Assembly: GCF_003115845.1 (NCBI RefSeq) | Contig: NZ_KZ819039.1 | Span: 1-64,000, forward strand | Source of the DNA: Brenneria roseae subsp. roseae | Lineage (GTDB): Bacteria > Pseudomonadota > Gammaproteobacteria > Enterobacterales > Enterobacteriaceae | Length of the DNA stretch: 64,000 nt | Reading direction: 5' to 3' | Shown: piece by piece, positions 40,017 through 48,745 of the stretch | Position numbering within the stretch: position 1 is the first letter of the stretch | Layout: each line of letters begins with the position of its first letter | The notes under the pieces: model-generated | Seen by the model: the letters and a program-made list of their open reading frames with translations, nothing else | What the model was told of the DNA's origin: nothing | Database searches by the model: none | Position numbers and translations under genes: made by a program

Positions 40017-41525
40017 TTATTCCGCCGCCATCAATCTCCGATACTCATCATAAGCATATAAATCAGTCATACCGCTGATATAGTCCTGAATCAAACGGGC
40101 ACGATAGTAGTACTCGCGAATCTCTTGTTCTTTGAAAGACAATCCTGCAAGTTTCTCCACGGCTTCACGGTAAGCCAGGCAGTGTTTGCTGGATAATTTA
40201 TGGTACAGCCGGGTTTCGATAGGGTAACGCTTGTGGTGATCTTCTTTTACGAGTTGGCTGAAATCCTGATATGACATCTCAAGCAGCGGACTATAAATAT
40301 CCAATAGTCCACGGATCACCCGATATCCCTGTAACTCCAGTTGTTCCACTTCGTAGTGATTAAAAACGTGTTTCAGCGCAACATTTTTGAATATTTTCAA
40401 CAGCCGGTTTTGCGGGCTGCCATCTTCCAGCAGGGCATGATTAAACGATCCGGCATAGATTGCCGGCAAATTATCGATAAACCGCTGTGAAGCATGCGGC
40501 ACCATTTTGGCCACGGTATTCACCCGAAGGTTCATAAAAAATTGATCGTTCATACTGCGCCACGGCTGACGCTCGCGCCCCTCGTACGCCCGGCCCACCG
40601 TTTTGGCAAACAGATCCCCGGTTCGCACTTCTCCCCAGGCGTCACGCAGACGATCGTGGAGTTGTTCAATAGTGAGAATATCTTTTTCTACCGCGTCTTC
40701 TAAATCGGCAATGCAGTAAGAGATATCGTCCGCAGCCTCCATAATGTAGGTCAGCGGGTAACGGTGAAATTCACCCATGGATAATTCGTCACGCAACCGG
40801 GAAACAAACGCTTCCTCCGCCAGATAATACCCCGGTTTTTTCATCAGATAGTTGTATTCAGCGGGGATTTTTTCGCACCAGTAAGCAGGACGGGTATATT
40901 TCAATATGCAGCCAACCTGACCGTAGGTCAGATTCAGTTTAAGTAAGGTATGCACCATGCGAATAGCCTGCGCATTGCCTTCAAAATGACTGAGATCCTG
41001 CCGAATCCTGCCGCGTAATTCATTCAACCCGTCATCCTGCATACGCAAGAAATCGACCCGGCACCGATCTTCATGAGTCGCCTCTTCATCAAGAGAGGTA
41101 ATGTCCATTAACTGGCAGAACCAGTTATTAATTGCGGATTCACCAAAATGTCCAAAAGGCGGGTTGCCGATGTCATGCATCAGACACGCCATTTCCACCA
41201 TACTTTCAAACGGGGTTTGCATGTTTTCCAATCCCAGCGCTTTAAGTCGGTTTGTTTCTTTCAGGCGATGAAGAATCTCTTTGGCAATGTAACGCCCTAC
41301 CTGTTGAACCTCCATGGAGTGCGTCAGTCGTGAACGCACGGCGGCATTGCGCTCCAGCGGGAAAACCTGCGTTTTTTGCTGTAGACGGCGGATGGCGGCC
41401 GAATTGACGATACGTCCACGATCGCTTTCAAACTGACGAATGACGGCATATTCATCCTCGGCAATAATCTCGGCACTGAAAGGTCGCTGAAAGCTTATCT
41501 TCTTCGCAAAATCGATATCAGACAT
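40017..41525 (-). CDS. dgt: Deoxyguanosinetriphosphate triphosphohydrolase
   Basis: 502 residues from ATG 41525. A start four codons upstream exists, but a ggag ribosome-binding site sits correctly before 41525. HD-domain enzyme with [13 protein letters not shown] near 65 and [16 protein letters not shown] near 115-130. Hydrolyses dGTP to deoxyguanosine and triphosphate, lowering dGTP pools and limiting some phages. Divergent from mtnN, as in E. coli. Confidence 0.96.
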   Translation of the reverse strand: MSDIDFAKKISFQRPFSAEIIAEDEYAVIRQFESDRGRIVNSAAIRRLQQKTQVFPLERNAAVRSRLTHSMEVQQVGRYIAKEILHRLKETNRLKALGLENMQTPFESMVEMACLMHDIGNPPFGHFGESAINNWFCQLMDITSLDEEATHEDRCRVDFLRMQDDGLNELRGRIRQDLSHFEGNAQAIRMVHTLLKLNLTYGQVGCILKYTRPAYWCEKIPAEYNYLMKKPGYYLAEEAFVSRLRDELSMGEFHRYPLTYIMEAADDISYCIADLEDAVEKDILTIEQLHDRLRDAWGEVRTGDLFAKTVGRAYEGRERQPWRSMNDQFFMNLRVNTVAKMVPHASQRFIDNLPAIYAGSFNHALLEDGSPQNRLLKIFKNVALKHVFNHYEVEQLELQGYRVIRGLLDIYSPLLEMSYQDFSQLVKEDHHKRYPIETRLYHKLSSKHCLAYREAVEKLAGLSFKEQEIREYYYRARLIQDYISGMTDLYAYDEYRRLMAAE

Positions 41526-41645
41526 AGGATTCTCCATGTTATACCGCTAACGTCAGTTCACACGCTCCATTTACCCTTGCCAGCCATGATAGACTAGCTT
41601 GACGTCATACTCGTGCTATTTATAACAAATTTTGTGGGGATCTTT

Positions 41646-42344
41646 ATGAAAGTCGGCATTATCGGCGCTATGGAACAAGAAGTGATTCTTTTACGCGATC
41701 GCATCGAAAACCGTCAGACCTTGCAGCGCGCCGGATGTGAAATCTACCGTGGGCAGTTAAACGGTGTCGATGTCGCATTACTGAAGTCCGGTATCGGCAA
41801 AGTCTCCGCCGCGCTGGGCACCACATTGTTGCTGGAACATTGTCAGCCGGACGTGGTGATTAATACCGGTTCCGCAGGCGGACTCGCGTCTACGCTGAAA
41901 GTTGGCGACATTGTGGTTTCCGATGAAGTTCGCTATCACGATGCCGATGTTACCGCGTTTGGCTACGAACCGGGTCAGATGGCGGGTTGTCCTGCGGCGT
42001 TCATCGCCGATGAAGAGTTAATCACGCTGGCTCAAAATGCGATTACGAAACTCCAGTTGAACGCGGTACGCGGTCTGATCGTCAGCGGTGACGCCTTTAT
42101 CAACGGCGCCGCGCCGCTGGCTCGCATCCGTCACACCTTCCCGCAGGCCATCGCCGTAGAAATGGAAGCGACCGCCGTGGCGCATGTTTGCCACCAGTTT
42201 GGCGTGCCTTTTGTTATCGTGCGTGCCATTTCCGACGTTGCCGATCAGGAATCGCACTTGAGTTTCGATGCGTTCCTGGCCGTGGCCGCCGAACAATCTA
42301 CCCGTATGGTCGAAACCATGTTGCAAGCGTTGGCTAAGCGCTAA
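41646..42344 (+). CDS. mtnN: 5'-methylthioadenosine/S-adenosylhomocysteine nucleosidase
   Basis: 232 residues from ATG 41646, the E. coli length; the 11 codons upstream are not conserved. Motifs [13 protein letters not shown], the catalytic [11 protein letters not shown] near 172-182 and IRAISDVAD-type [12 protein letters not shown]. Splits methylthioadenosine and S-adenosylhomocysteine for methionine salvage and autoinducer-2 synthesis. Its stop overlaps the btuF start (TAATG). Confidence 0.97.
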   Translation: MKVGIIGAMEQEVILLRDRIENRQTLQRAGCEIYRGQLNGVDVALLKSGIGKVSAALGTTLLLEHCQPDVVINTGSAGGLASTLKVGDIVVSDEVRYHDADVTAFGYEPGQMAGCPAAFIADEELITLAQNAITKLQLNAVRGLIVSGDAFINGAAPLARIRHTFPQAIAVEMEATAVAHVCHQFGVPFVIVRAISDVADQESHLSFDAFLAVAAEQSTRMVETMLQALAKR

Positions 42345-43189
42345 TGTTGCTGAAGCGATGGATGCTCCGCCTGCTGGGTATCCTGTTTTTTTCCCTGTTG
42401 GCGGCGGCACACGCCGCGCCTCAACGCGTGATCAGTCTGGCGCCTCATGCCACGGAGATCGCTTATGCGGCAGGAATGGGGGAACAATTGGTTGCGGTCA
42501 GCACCTGGTCGGACTATCCACCCGAAGCGAAAAAACTGGAGCAGGTGGCTTCCTGGCAGGGGATCAATCTGGAACGGATCCTTGCGCTCAAACCCGATCT
42601 CATTCTGGCCTGGCGTGAAGGTAACCCGCAAAGGCCGCTGGAGCAGTTGGCCAATTTTGGTATTCCCATCGTTTACCTTGATCCTAAAACGCTGGAAGAT
42701 ATTCCTGCCGCGCTGCAACAGTTGGCAACATACAGTCGCCACCCGGAGGTGGCAGAAAAAACCGCCGCCGGGCTTCGCCAGCAAATCACGGACTTGCGGC
42801 AGCGCTACGCCAGCAGGCTCCCCACGGGTGAACCGCGTCCACCGCTGCGTGTTTTTATGCAGTTTGGTTCCCAGCCGCTTTTTACTTCAGCGAAAGACAC
42901 GCTGCAAAGTCAGGTTGTGTCACTGTGTGGCGCGCAGAATATTTTTAACGACAGCCCGGTGCCCTGGCCGCAGGTCAGTCGGGAGCAGGTATTGATGCGC
43001 TCACCGCAGGTCATTATCATCAGTGGTTCAGCATCTGCGATTGCCAATACGCAAGCTTTCTGGAAACCCCAGCTCAGCGTCCCGGTTATTGCGGTTAATG
43101 AAGATTGGTTTAATCGTAGCGGGCCCCGTTTATTGCTGGCGGCGCAGCAAATTTGTCAGCAATTATCCGCTTTGCCAAAAATAGGGTAA
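42344..43189 (+). CDS. btuF: Periplasmic vitamin B12-binding protein BtuF
   Basis: 281 residues. Signal peptide [24 protein letters not shown], then the two-lobed helical-backbone binding fold ([28 protein letters not shown]...[13 protein letters not shown]). Delivers cobalamin to BtuCD. One-base overlap with mtnN, as in E. coli. The yadS gene that follows in E. coli is absent. Confidence 0.95.
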   Translation: MLLKRWMLRLLGILFFSLLAAAHAAPQRVISLAPHATEIAYAAGMGEQLVAVSTWSDYPPEAKKLEQVASWQGINLERILALKPDLILAWREGNPQRPLEQLANFGIPIVYLDPKTLEDIPAALQQLATYSRHPEVAEKTAAGLRQQITDLRQRYASRLPTGEPRPPLRVFMQFGSQPLFTSAKDTLQSQVVSLCGAQNIFNDSPVPWPQVSREQVLMRSPQVIIISGSASAIANTQAFWKPQLSVPVIAVNEDWFNRSGPRLLLAAQQICQQLSALPKIG

Positions 43190-43286
43190 TGTTGTGCCTA
43201 TAGCCTGAGCAAAAAAATGGTGGGAAACAAACTAAACCACCCGGCGAAAACGCCAAAAGCAGGGCAAAAACGAATAGCACTATTTT

Positions 43287-43308
43287 GAACCGTAATCGGT
43301 TCTTTTTT
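43287..43308 (+). terminator. Terminator of mtnN-btuF
   Basis: 6-bp stem gaaccg / cggttc, 4-nt loop, then six T. About 100 bp after btuF and 20 bp before the next small gene, so it could also act as an attenuator for that gene. Confidence 0.65.
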
Positions 43309-43327
43309 AACACCAGGTAATTTGAAA

Positions 43328-43600
43328 ATGAAAAAGGCATTGCTTTACGCAGGCTTGCTTCTGGCAGTCTGTGGTTCTGCTTATGCAGGAAATAATAGTG
43401 GGCAAATTAACGCCCGGTTAACCATTCTGCCTTCATGTGGCGTTGAGTTGCAGGACGACCAGTATCAGATGCAATGTAATGTGGCTTCCGTGTCTCAGCC
43501 CAGAATAACCGAGTCACGCGTACTGACTGAACGGATAACAACATCGGCGGCGACAACAGCAAACAATGTGGAAATACATCTGATTACGGTTGAATGGTAA
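43328..43600 (+). CDS. Small exported protein of unknown function
   Basis: 90 residues from ATG 43328 (a TTG two codons earlier is less likely). Signal peptide MKKALLYAGLLLAVCGSAYA is clear. The mature ~70 residues have two Cys (in LPSCGVEL and MQCNV) that could form a disulfide, and a start SGQINARLTILPSC reminiscent of the first strand of secreted Csu/spore-coat-U-type pilin domains, but far too short for one. The ribosome-binding site is weak. I do not recognise a family; it may be a small periplasmic protein or a remnant of a pilin-like gene. Confidence 0.6.
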   Translation: MKKALLYAGLLLAVCGSAYAGNNSGQINARLTILPSCGVELQDDQYQMQCNVASVSQPRITESRVLTERITTSAATTANNVEIHLITVEW

Positions 43601-43712
43601 ACCCCCGGCCCTCCCGCATGACCATACCCACTGATAACCAATATGTGCTTCAATCTTTACCGCTATAGTTTTGCCCTATCTGTCACCGATAAAAATGTCC
43701 ATTCATATGTAA

Positions 43713-43747
43713 AAAACCCGTGTGCCTATTCAGGCCACACGGGTTTT
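43713..43747 (-). terminator. Terminator of erpA
   Basis: 12-bp stem aaaacccgtgtg / cacacgggtttt (43713-43724 with 43736-43747) with A and T runs outside; works for erpA on the minus strand and possibly for the convergent small gene. Confidence 0.85.
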
Positions 43748-43770
43748 ATTTTTATCCGTTGAAGGTTTTA

Positions 43771-44115
43771 TCAGATACTGAAAGAAGAACCGCAGCCGCA
43801 CGTGGTTTTCGCATTCGGGTTAGTGACAACAAAACGCGACCCTTCCAACCCTTCGGTGTAGTCAACCGAACCACCCACCAGATATTGCAGGCTCATCGGA
43901 TCTACCACCAGTGCCACGCCCTGTTTTTCAATGGTCATGTCGCCTTCATTGATTTGATCATCAAAGGTAAAACCGTATTGGAAGCCGCTGCAACCGCCAC
44001 CAGTAATATAAACCCGAAGTTTCAGCTCAGGATTTTCTTCATCAGCAATCAGGTTTTTCACTTTGTTTGCTGCCGCATCGGTAAATTGCAGTGGCAATGC
44101 TATATCGTCGCTCAT
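43771..44115 (-). CDS. erpA: Iron-sulfur cluster insertion protein ErpA
   Basis: 114 residues from ATG 44115, exactly the E. coli length; a start 13 codons upstream is not conserved. A-type carrier with three conserved Cys: [11 protein letters not shown] near 40-49 and [11 protein letters not shown] at the end. Delivers [4Fe-4S] clusters to IspG, IspH and respiratory enzymes. Divergent from hemL. Confidence 0.97.
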   Translation of the reverse strand: MSDDIALPLQFTDAAANKVKNLIADEENPELKLRVYITGGGCSGFQYGFTFDDQINEGDMTIEKQGVALVVDPMSLQYLVGGSVDYTEGLEGSRFVVTNPNAKTTCGCGSSFSI

Positions 44116-44330
44116 CTCTTTTACTCCCAACTCAGGGTCGTCATACACACCCAATCATACGCTTATTATCCAGCAGTAGACTAAAACGTTCAAGATTTGA
44201 CATCTTTTGTTCAATTAATCGTCACCGGCTGACATTCACCAACGATATCCGTACAAAGATTTCATAACGGCGGTCAGTTTATTAGAATGGCCCTACTTCT
44301 CATGCTAAACGCAACGTCAGGACCCACTTA

Positions 44331-45611
44331 ATGAACAAATCTGAAAGTTTGTATGCCGCGGCACAGCAACTCATCCCGGGCGGCGTCAACTCGCCGGTAC
44401 GTGCATTTAACGGCGTTGGCGGCGTTCCTCTGTTTATCGAACGGGCAGACGGCGCCTATCTTTACGATGCCGATGGCAAATCCTACATTGATTACGTGGG
44501 CTCCTGGGGGCCGATGATATTGGGACATAACCACCCGGCCATTCGTCAGGCGGTCATCGCCGCCGCCGAACGTGGATTGAGTTTTGGCGCGCCGACGGAG
44601 ATGGAAGTCCAGATGGCGCGGCTGGTGACCTCGCTGGTGCCGACCATGGATATGGTGCGCATGGTGAACTCGGGTACAGAAGCGACCATGAGCGCCATTC
44701 GTTTAGCGCGCGGCTTTACCGGACGCGATAAAATCATCAAATTCGAAGGCTGCTATCACGGACATGCAGACTGTCTGCTGGTGAAAGCCGGTTCCGGCGC
44801 CCTGACGCTGGGCCAGCCGAATTCACCCGGCGTACCGGCGGATTTCGCCCGCCACACGCTGACCTGCACCTACAACGATCTGGCCTCGGTGCGTTCCGCC
44901 TTTGAGCAATACCCAGAGGAGATTGCCACCGTTATTGTCGAACCCGTCGCCGGCAATATGAACTGCGTGCCGCCGCTGCCGGAATTCCTGCCGGGGCTGC
45001 GCGCGCTGTGCGACGAATTCGGCGCTCTGTTAATCATCGATGAAGTGATGACCGGTTTCCGTGTGGCGCTGGCGGGCGCTCAGGCCCACTATGGCGTTCA
45101 GCCTGATTTGACCTGTCTGGGAAAAATCATCGGCGGCGGTATGCCCGTTGGCGCATTCGGCGGCAAACGAGAAGTGATGCAGGCGCTGGCGCCAACCGGC
45201 CCGGTTTATCAGGCGGGAACGCTCTCCGGTAATCCGATTGCGATGGCGGCAGGGTTTGCCTGCCTGACGGAAGTGGCCAAACCCGGCGTGCATCAGAAAC
45301 TGACTGAACTGACGCAACGGCTTGCAGCAGGTCTTCTGTCCGCCGCCAAAGCGGAAAATATTCCACTGGTTATCAATCAGGCGGGCGGCATGTTCGGTCT
45401 GTTCTTTACCGATGCAGAAAGCGTGACCTGCTATCAGGATGTGATGCAGTGTGATGTGGAACGCTTTAAGCGATTTTTCCATATGATGCTGGATGAAGGC
45501 GTCTATCTGGCGCCGTCCGCCTTCGAAGCGGGTTTTATGTCTCTTGCTCATAGCCATCAGGATATTGACCGCACTATCGAAGCAGCGCAGTTCTGCTTTG
45601 CACGGTTGTAA
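44331..45611 (+). CDS. hemL: Glutamate-1-semialdehyde 2,1-aminomutase
   Basis: 426 residues, the E. coli length. PLP enzyme with [15 protein letters not shown] near 122, [13 protein letters not shown] and the cofactor lysine in [17 protein letters not shown] near 265. Converts glutamate-1-semialdehyde to 5-aminolevulinate for haem. In E. coli it adjoins fhuB; here about 3.1 kb of other genes lie between. Confidence 0.98.
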   Translation: MNKSESLYAAAQQLIPGGVNSPVRAFNGVGGVPLFIERADGAYLYDADGKSYIDYVGSWGPMILGHNHPAIRQAVIAAAERGLSFGAPTEMEVQMARLVTSLVPTMDMVRMVNSGTEATMSAIRLARGFTGRDKIIKFEGCYHGHADCLLVKAGSGALTLGQPNSPGVPADFARHTLTCTYNDLASVRSAFEQYPEEIATVIVEPVAGNMNCVPPLPEFLPGLRALCDEFGALLIIDEVMTGFRVALAGAQAHYGVQPDLTCLGKIIGGGMPVGAFGGKREVMQALAPTGPVYQAGTLSGNPIAMAAGFACLTEVAKPGVHQKLTELTQRLAAGLLSAAKAENIPLVINQAGGMFGLFFTDAESVTCYQDVMQCDVERFKRFFHMMLDEGVYLAPSAFEAGFMSLAHSHQDIDRTIEAAQFCFARL

Positions 45612-45680
45612 AGCGGCCTGAGTTTTACCCTGTTTTCCAACGGCGTCATCTCTCTGGCGCCGTCTATTAGACTCACCCCC

Positions 45681-45727
45681 TAACCTATTAGGTGTATCTC
45701 TCATTGAAAAATACACCTAATAGGTTA
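45681..45727. promoter_or_regulatory. MqsA operator: nested palindromes upstream of mqsRA
   Basis: Two copies of ACCT-N3-AGGT (45683-45693 and 45715-45725), the core bound by MqsA in E. coli (AACCT...AGGTT). They are also arms of a perfect 16-bp inverted repeat, taacctattaggtgta (45681-45696) with tacacctaataggtta (45712-45727), 15 nt apart. The second operator lies about 37 bp before mqsR, well placed for repression. Confidence 0.85.
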
Positions 45728-45762
45728 AAATTCGACGATAACATTAAGTATGGATGCGGAAT

Positions 45763-46059
45763 ATGGAAAAACGGACTCCCCATACCCGACTGCATATTGT
45801 CAAGGCACTGGTAGCTCAGGCAAATGTTAGAGCAACTAATTCAGCGTTGAACGATGCGGATCTGTTGGGGATGGATTTTGACGGCATGTGCAATGTGATA
45901 TCCGCGTTGACTACTCAGGATTTTTACAAAAGCATGACGACATACCATGATCACACGGTTTGGCATGACGTGTATCGTCCGCTGGTAGATGGTGTCAGGA
46001 TCTACGTAAAAATCACGGTTATCAATGGGGTACTAATCGTCTCATTTAAGGAGAAATAA
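45763..46059 (+). CDS. mqsR: mRNA interferase toxin MqsR
   Basis: 98 residues from ATG 45763, the E. coli length. Starts MEKRTPHTRLHIVKALV and contains DFDGMCNVI, DFYKSMTTYHDHTVWHDVY and the end VLIVSFKEK, all as in E. coli MqsR. A ribosome-independent ribonuclease cutting mRNA at GCU; inhibited by MqsA. Toxin precedes antitoxin, the unusual order of this family, with one base between them. It lies between hemL and fhuB, which adjoin in E. coli, so it was gained at this point. Confidence 0.95.
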   Translation: MEKRTPHTRLHIVKALVAQANVRATNSALNDADLLGMDFDGMCNVISALTTQDFYKSMTTYHDHTVWHDVYRPLVDGVRIYVKITVINGVLIVSFKEK

Positions 46060-46060
46060 T

Positions 46061-46459
46061 ATGAAATGCCCTAACTGTGGCGGTGCCGAATTAGTACAGG
46101 GTGCAAAAGACGTTCCGTACTCATTTCGTGGGAAAAAGACAGTTTTGCCCGCTATTGATGGTCTGCATTGCACTGTGTGTCATGAAGTCATCATGAACAA
46201 AACAGAGTCGGCGGCCTATTTGGCAAAAATCGCTGATTTCAAAAATTCGGTTATCGCCGAAACGGTTGAGCCAGCATATATTGTGAAGGTTCGTAAAAAG
46301 TTAGATTTGACACAGCGTGAGGCCAGCGCAATATTTGGCGGTGGTGTGAATGCGTTTTCACGCTATGAAAAAGGAAAAGCGCAACCCCATCCTTCAACGA
46401 TCAAATTGCTAAAAGTCCTCGATCGCCATCCTGAACTACTCAGTGAGATCCGTAATTAA
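46061..46459 (+). CDS. mqsA: Antitoxin and repressor MqsA
   Basis: 132 residues. N-terminal zinc domain with two CxxC pairs (CPNCGG at 3-8 and CTVCHE near 37-42) binds MqsR; C-terminal XRE-type helix-turn-helix (RKKLDLTQREASAIFGGGVNAFSRYEKG near 76-103) binds DNA. Intact, so the pair should be functional. Represses its own operon through the palindromes at 45681-45727; in E. coli it also binds other promoters with the same core. Confidence 0.95.
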   Translation: MKCPNCGGAELVQGAKDVPYSFRGKKTVLPAIDGLHCTVCHEVIMNKTESAAYLAKIADFKNSVIAETVEPAYIVKVRKKLDLTQREASAIFGGGVNAFSRYEKGKAQPHPSTIKLLKVLDRHPELLSEIRN

Positions 46460-46556
46460 AATCTGTCCGGCGCCGGGTGTGTAGCCCGGCATAAACATCT
46501 CTTCTTGCGATCATCCTGATGTTATTTCGCGCCAACCACGCCCATTGTCAGTGGAT

Positions 46557-48041
46557 CTATTCGTTGCCCGGCGCAATACCGCTCATTTCACAAGCCAGTG
46601 CGCCCGCCCGTTTTAACGCATAGGTGTAACGCTCATCAAAAGGGTAACAACAGGAAAGGCGAATCGCATGTTTACAGCGGTCGCTCAACGTGTAGAGCGC
46701 ACCGGGCGTCACACAGATCTTCTCCTGCAACAGATGATGAAACAGCGCGACACCGTCTACGTTGCCCGGCATCTCCAGCCAGAAGACAAAGCCGCCCTGC
46801 GGTTGCGTGGCGCGGGTGCCCTGAGGAAAATGGCGGGCGATCAGCCCGCGGGCTTCATCCAATTGAGTCGCATAGCGACGGCGCAACGTTCGCAGATGGT
46901 GATCGTATCCGCCTGATTCCAGAAATTGCGCCAGCGTCTCTGATAGCAGAGCCGACTCCGCCATTGACGACACGGCTTTAAGTCGCGCCACTGCCGCACT
47001 GAATCGTCCGGCGGCCACCCAGCCAATTCGAAAATCGGGAGCCAGGGTTTTCGTAAAGCTGGAGCAGTAGATCACCCACCCGTGGCGATCGAACGCCTTG
47101 ACCGCCGGAGAAAGCGGCCAGTTAAACTGGAGCTCGCCATACAAACCATCCTCTATCAGCGGGACCTGATAATCGTTCACCAGCTTCGCCAGACGCTTTT
47201 TATCCTCCAGCGTCATACTGCAACCCAGTGGATTCTGTACATTAGGCATGGCAACGATCGCCTGAAGCCGTTGCTCTGAAAGCAGCATCTCCAGAGCATC
47301 CAGTGACAGCCCGCGTTGCGGATCGGTCGGGATCTCCACCGTTTTCAACCCCAGACTAGCGAGCAGCGGGAACAGATAAAAATAGGTTGGCGTCTCCAGA
47401 CCGACACAATCACCCGGCTGGGTCACGGCTCGCAACGCCAGCTGCAACGCTTCCATGCAGCCGTGGGTCACCGTAATATCATCACTATTCAGCGCCATGC
47501 CTGAATCCATCGATCGCCGGGCCACCTCTCGCCGCAGGCGCTCACTGCCCGGCGGCAAGGCATAGCGGCCAATCATGCCGGGATGGCGGCGCAGTAGCGA
47601 AGCGGTAATCCGACTGAGCTTCGCAGTAGGATAAAAATCGCTATTCTGCGGGCAGGCAAGCGAGATATTGAGATAATCGGGATGATTTTGCGCGGCAAAG
47701 ACCGTATCAATCAGGTCCAGTTTTTCACTGCCGGGCGTGATGACCTGCGCACGATGCTGTCGGGTTTTCGTCAGCGATGGCAGACGTCCGCGCACGAAAT
47801 AGCCTGACTGCGGACGGGCTTCGATCAGACCGCGATCCTCAAGAATGCGCCAGGCATTGAGCACCGTATTCACACTCACCTGATGCGATCCCGCTACGCG
47901 GCGGATTGCGGGTAAACGGCTCCCCGGTAACCAGGTTCCCTGATGGATCGCCGTAGCAAAAGTTTCAGCCAGCTGTTGATAAAGCGTACTTTCCTGCGGG
48001 TCGACAATGGACACAATCACCTCGCCAATCGATGGGTACAA
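46557..48041 (-). CDS. MocR-family GntR/aminotransferase-like transcription regulator
   Basis: 494 residues. GntR winged helix-turn-helix (about 18-85: LYQQLAETFATAIHQGTWLPGSRLPAIRRVAGSH) joined to a fold-type-I aminotransferase domain (about 120-480) with the PLP lysine K331 in SSFTKTLAPDFRIGW. MocR proteins use PLP plus an effector to control nearby genes rather than as enzymes. The gene is divergent from a LysE-type exporter 112 bp away, so it probably controls it in response to an amino acid or vitamin B6. The specific effector is unknown. Confidence 0.85.
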   Translation of the reverse strand: MYPSIGEVIVSIVDPQESTLYQQLAETFATAIHQGTWLPGSRLPAIRRVAGSHQVSVNTVLNAWRILEDRGLIEARPQSGYFVRGRLPSLTKTRQHRAQVITPGSEKLDLIDTVFAAQNHPDYLNISLACPQNSDFYPTAKLSRITASLLRRHPGMIGRYALPPGSERLRREVARRSMDSGMALNSDDITVTHGCMEALQLALRAVTQPGDCVGLETPTYFYLFPLLASLGLKTVEIPTDPQRGLSLDALEMLLSEQRLQAIVAMPNVQNPLGCSMTLEDKKRLAKLVNDYQVPLIEDGLYGELQFNWPLSPAVKAFDRHGWVIYCSSFTKTLAPDFRIGWVAAGRFSAAVARLKAVSSMAESALLSETLAQFLESGGYDHHLRTLRRRYATQLDEARGLIARHFPQGTRATQPQGGFVFWLEMPGNVDGVALFHHLLQEKICVTPGALYTLSDRCKHAIRLSCCYPFDERYTYALKRAGALACEMSGIAPGNE

Positions 48042-48153
48042 TTAATGATTAATGCTATCTGTACTCATTACAATAGTATTTTTGTGTGTCTGTTACCATA
48101 GCCATCATTCCACTTATCATGAGTGCTCTCATTCAGTTTAAAAGGAAAGCACT

Positions 48154-48744
48154 ATGCTCGATCCCTCTTTCTTCAGCTATGTCACCGTCATGTCGATTAC
48201 CCCCGGTCCCAACAACCTGCTGCTGGCGACCTCCGGCGTCAATTTTGGCATACGGCGCACGGTGCCAATGCTAATGGGCATTCTGATTGGTTGCGGGGTG
48301 CAAACGGCGCTGATGGGCGTGGCGCTGGAACTGTTGCTGAGCTGGATGAGCGCGGTAAGACTGCCGCTCACCGTATTGGGGTGTACCTATCTGCTGTGGC
48401 TTTCCTGGAAAATTGTACGATCGTCCGCGCCGGAGTTACACGATAAAAACCAGCCGATGACCCTGCTTCAAGGCGCGCTGTTCCAGGCGGTCAACCCCAA
48501 AGCCTGGATTATGTCCAGTAACGTGGCGCTGCTCTATACGGCCAGCAGCGGCATTTTCACGATCATGTTCGCTTTTATGGCGCTAAACCTGCCTTGCATT
48601 CTGGTGTGGGCGGCACTTGGCGATCGAATCGGCAGGCACCTTCAGCAACCCTGGAAACTGCGGTGGTTCAACGGCGTTATGGCGCTGTCGTTGGTGATCA
48701 CCACCCTCTGGATGTTGATGGAGGCGATCAATGTCACCAAGTAA
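48154..48744 (+). CDS. LysE-family amino-acid exporter
   Basis: 196 residues with about six membrane segments. Family features: N-terminal YVTVMSITPGPNNLLLATSGVNFG near 8-31 and FQAVNPKAWIMSSN near 109-122. Such proteins export amino acids or related compounds across the inner membrane. It is divergent from the MocR regulator and converges on fhuB, with one base between the two stops. Substrate unknown. Confidence 0.88.
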   Translation: MLDPSFFSYVTVMSITPGPNNLLLATSGVNFGIRRTVPMLMGILIGCGVQTALMGVALELLLSWMSAVRLPLTVLGCTYLLWLSWKIVRSSAPELHDKNQPMTLLQGALFQAVNPKAWIMSSNVALLYTASSGIFTIMFAFMALNLPCILVWAALGDRIGRHLQQPWKLRWFNGVMALSLVITTLWMLMEAINVTK

Positions 48745-48745
48745 C

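Noticed and set aside
46472-46490. Hairpin gccggg/cccggc after mqsA as a terminator
   Set aside because: The stem is good but no T run follows, so it is not called.
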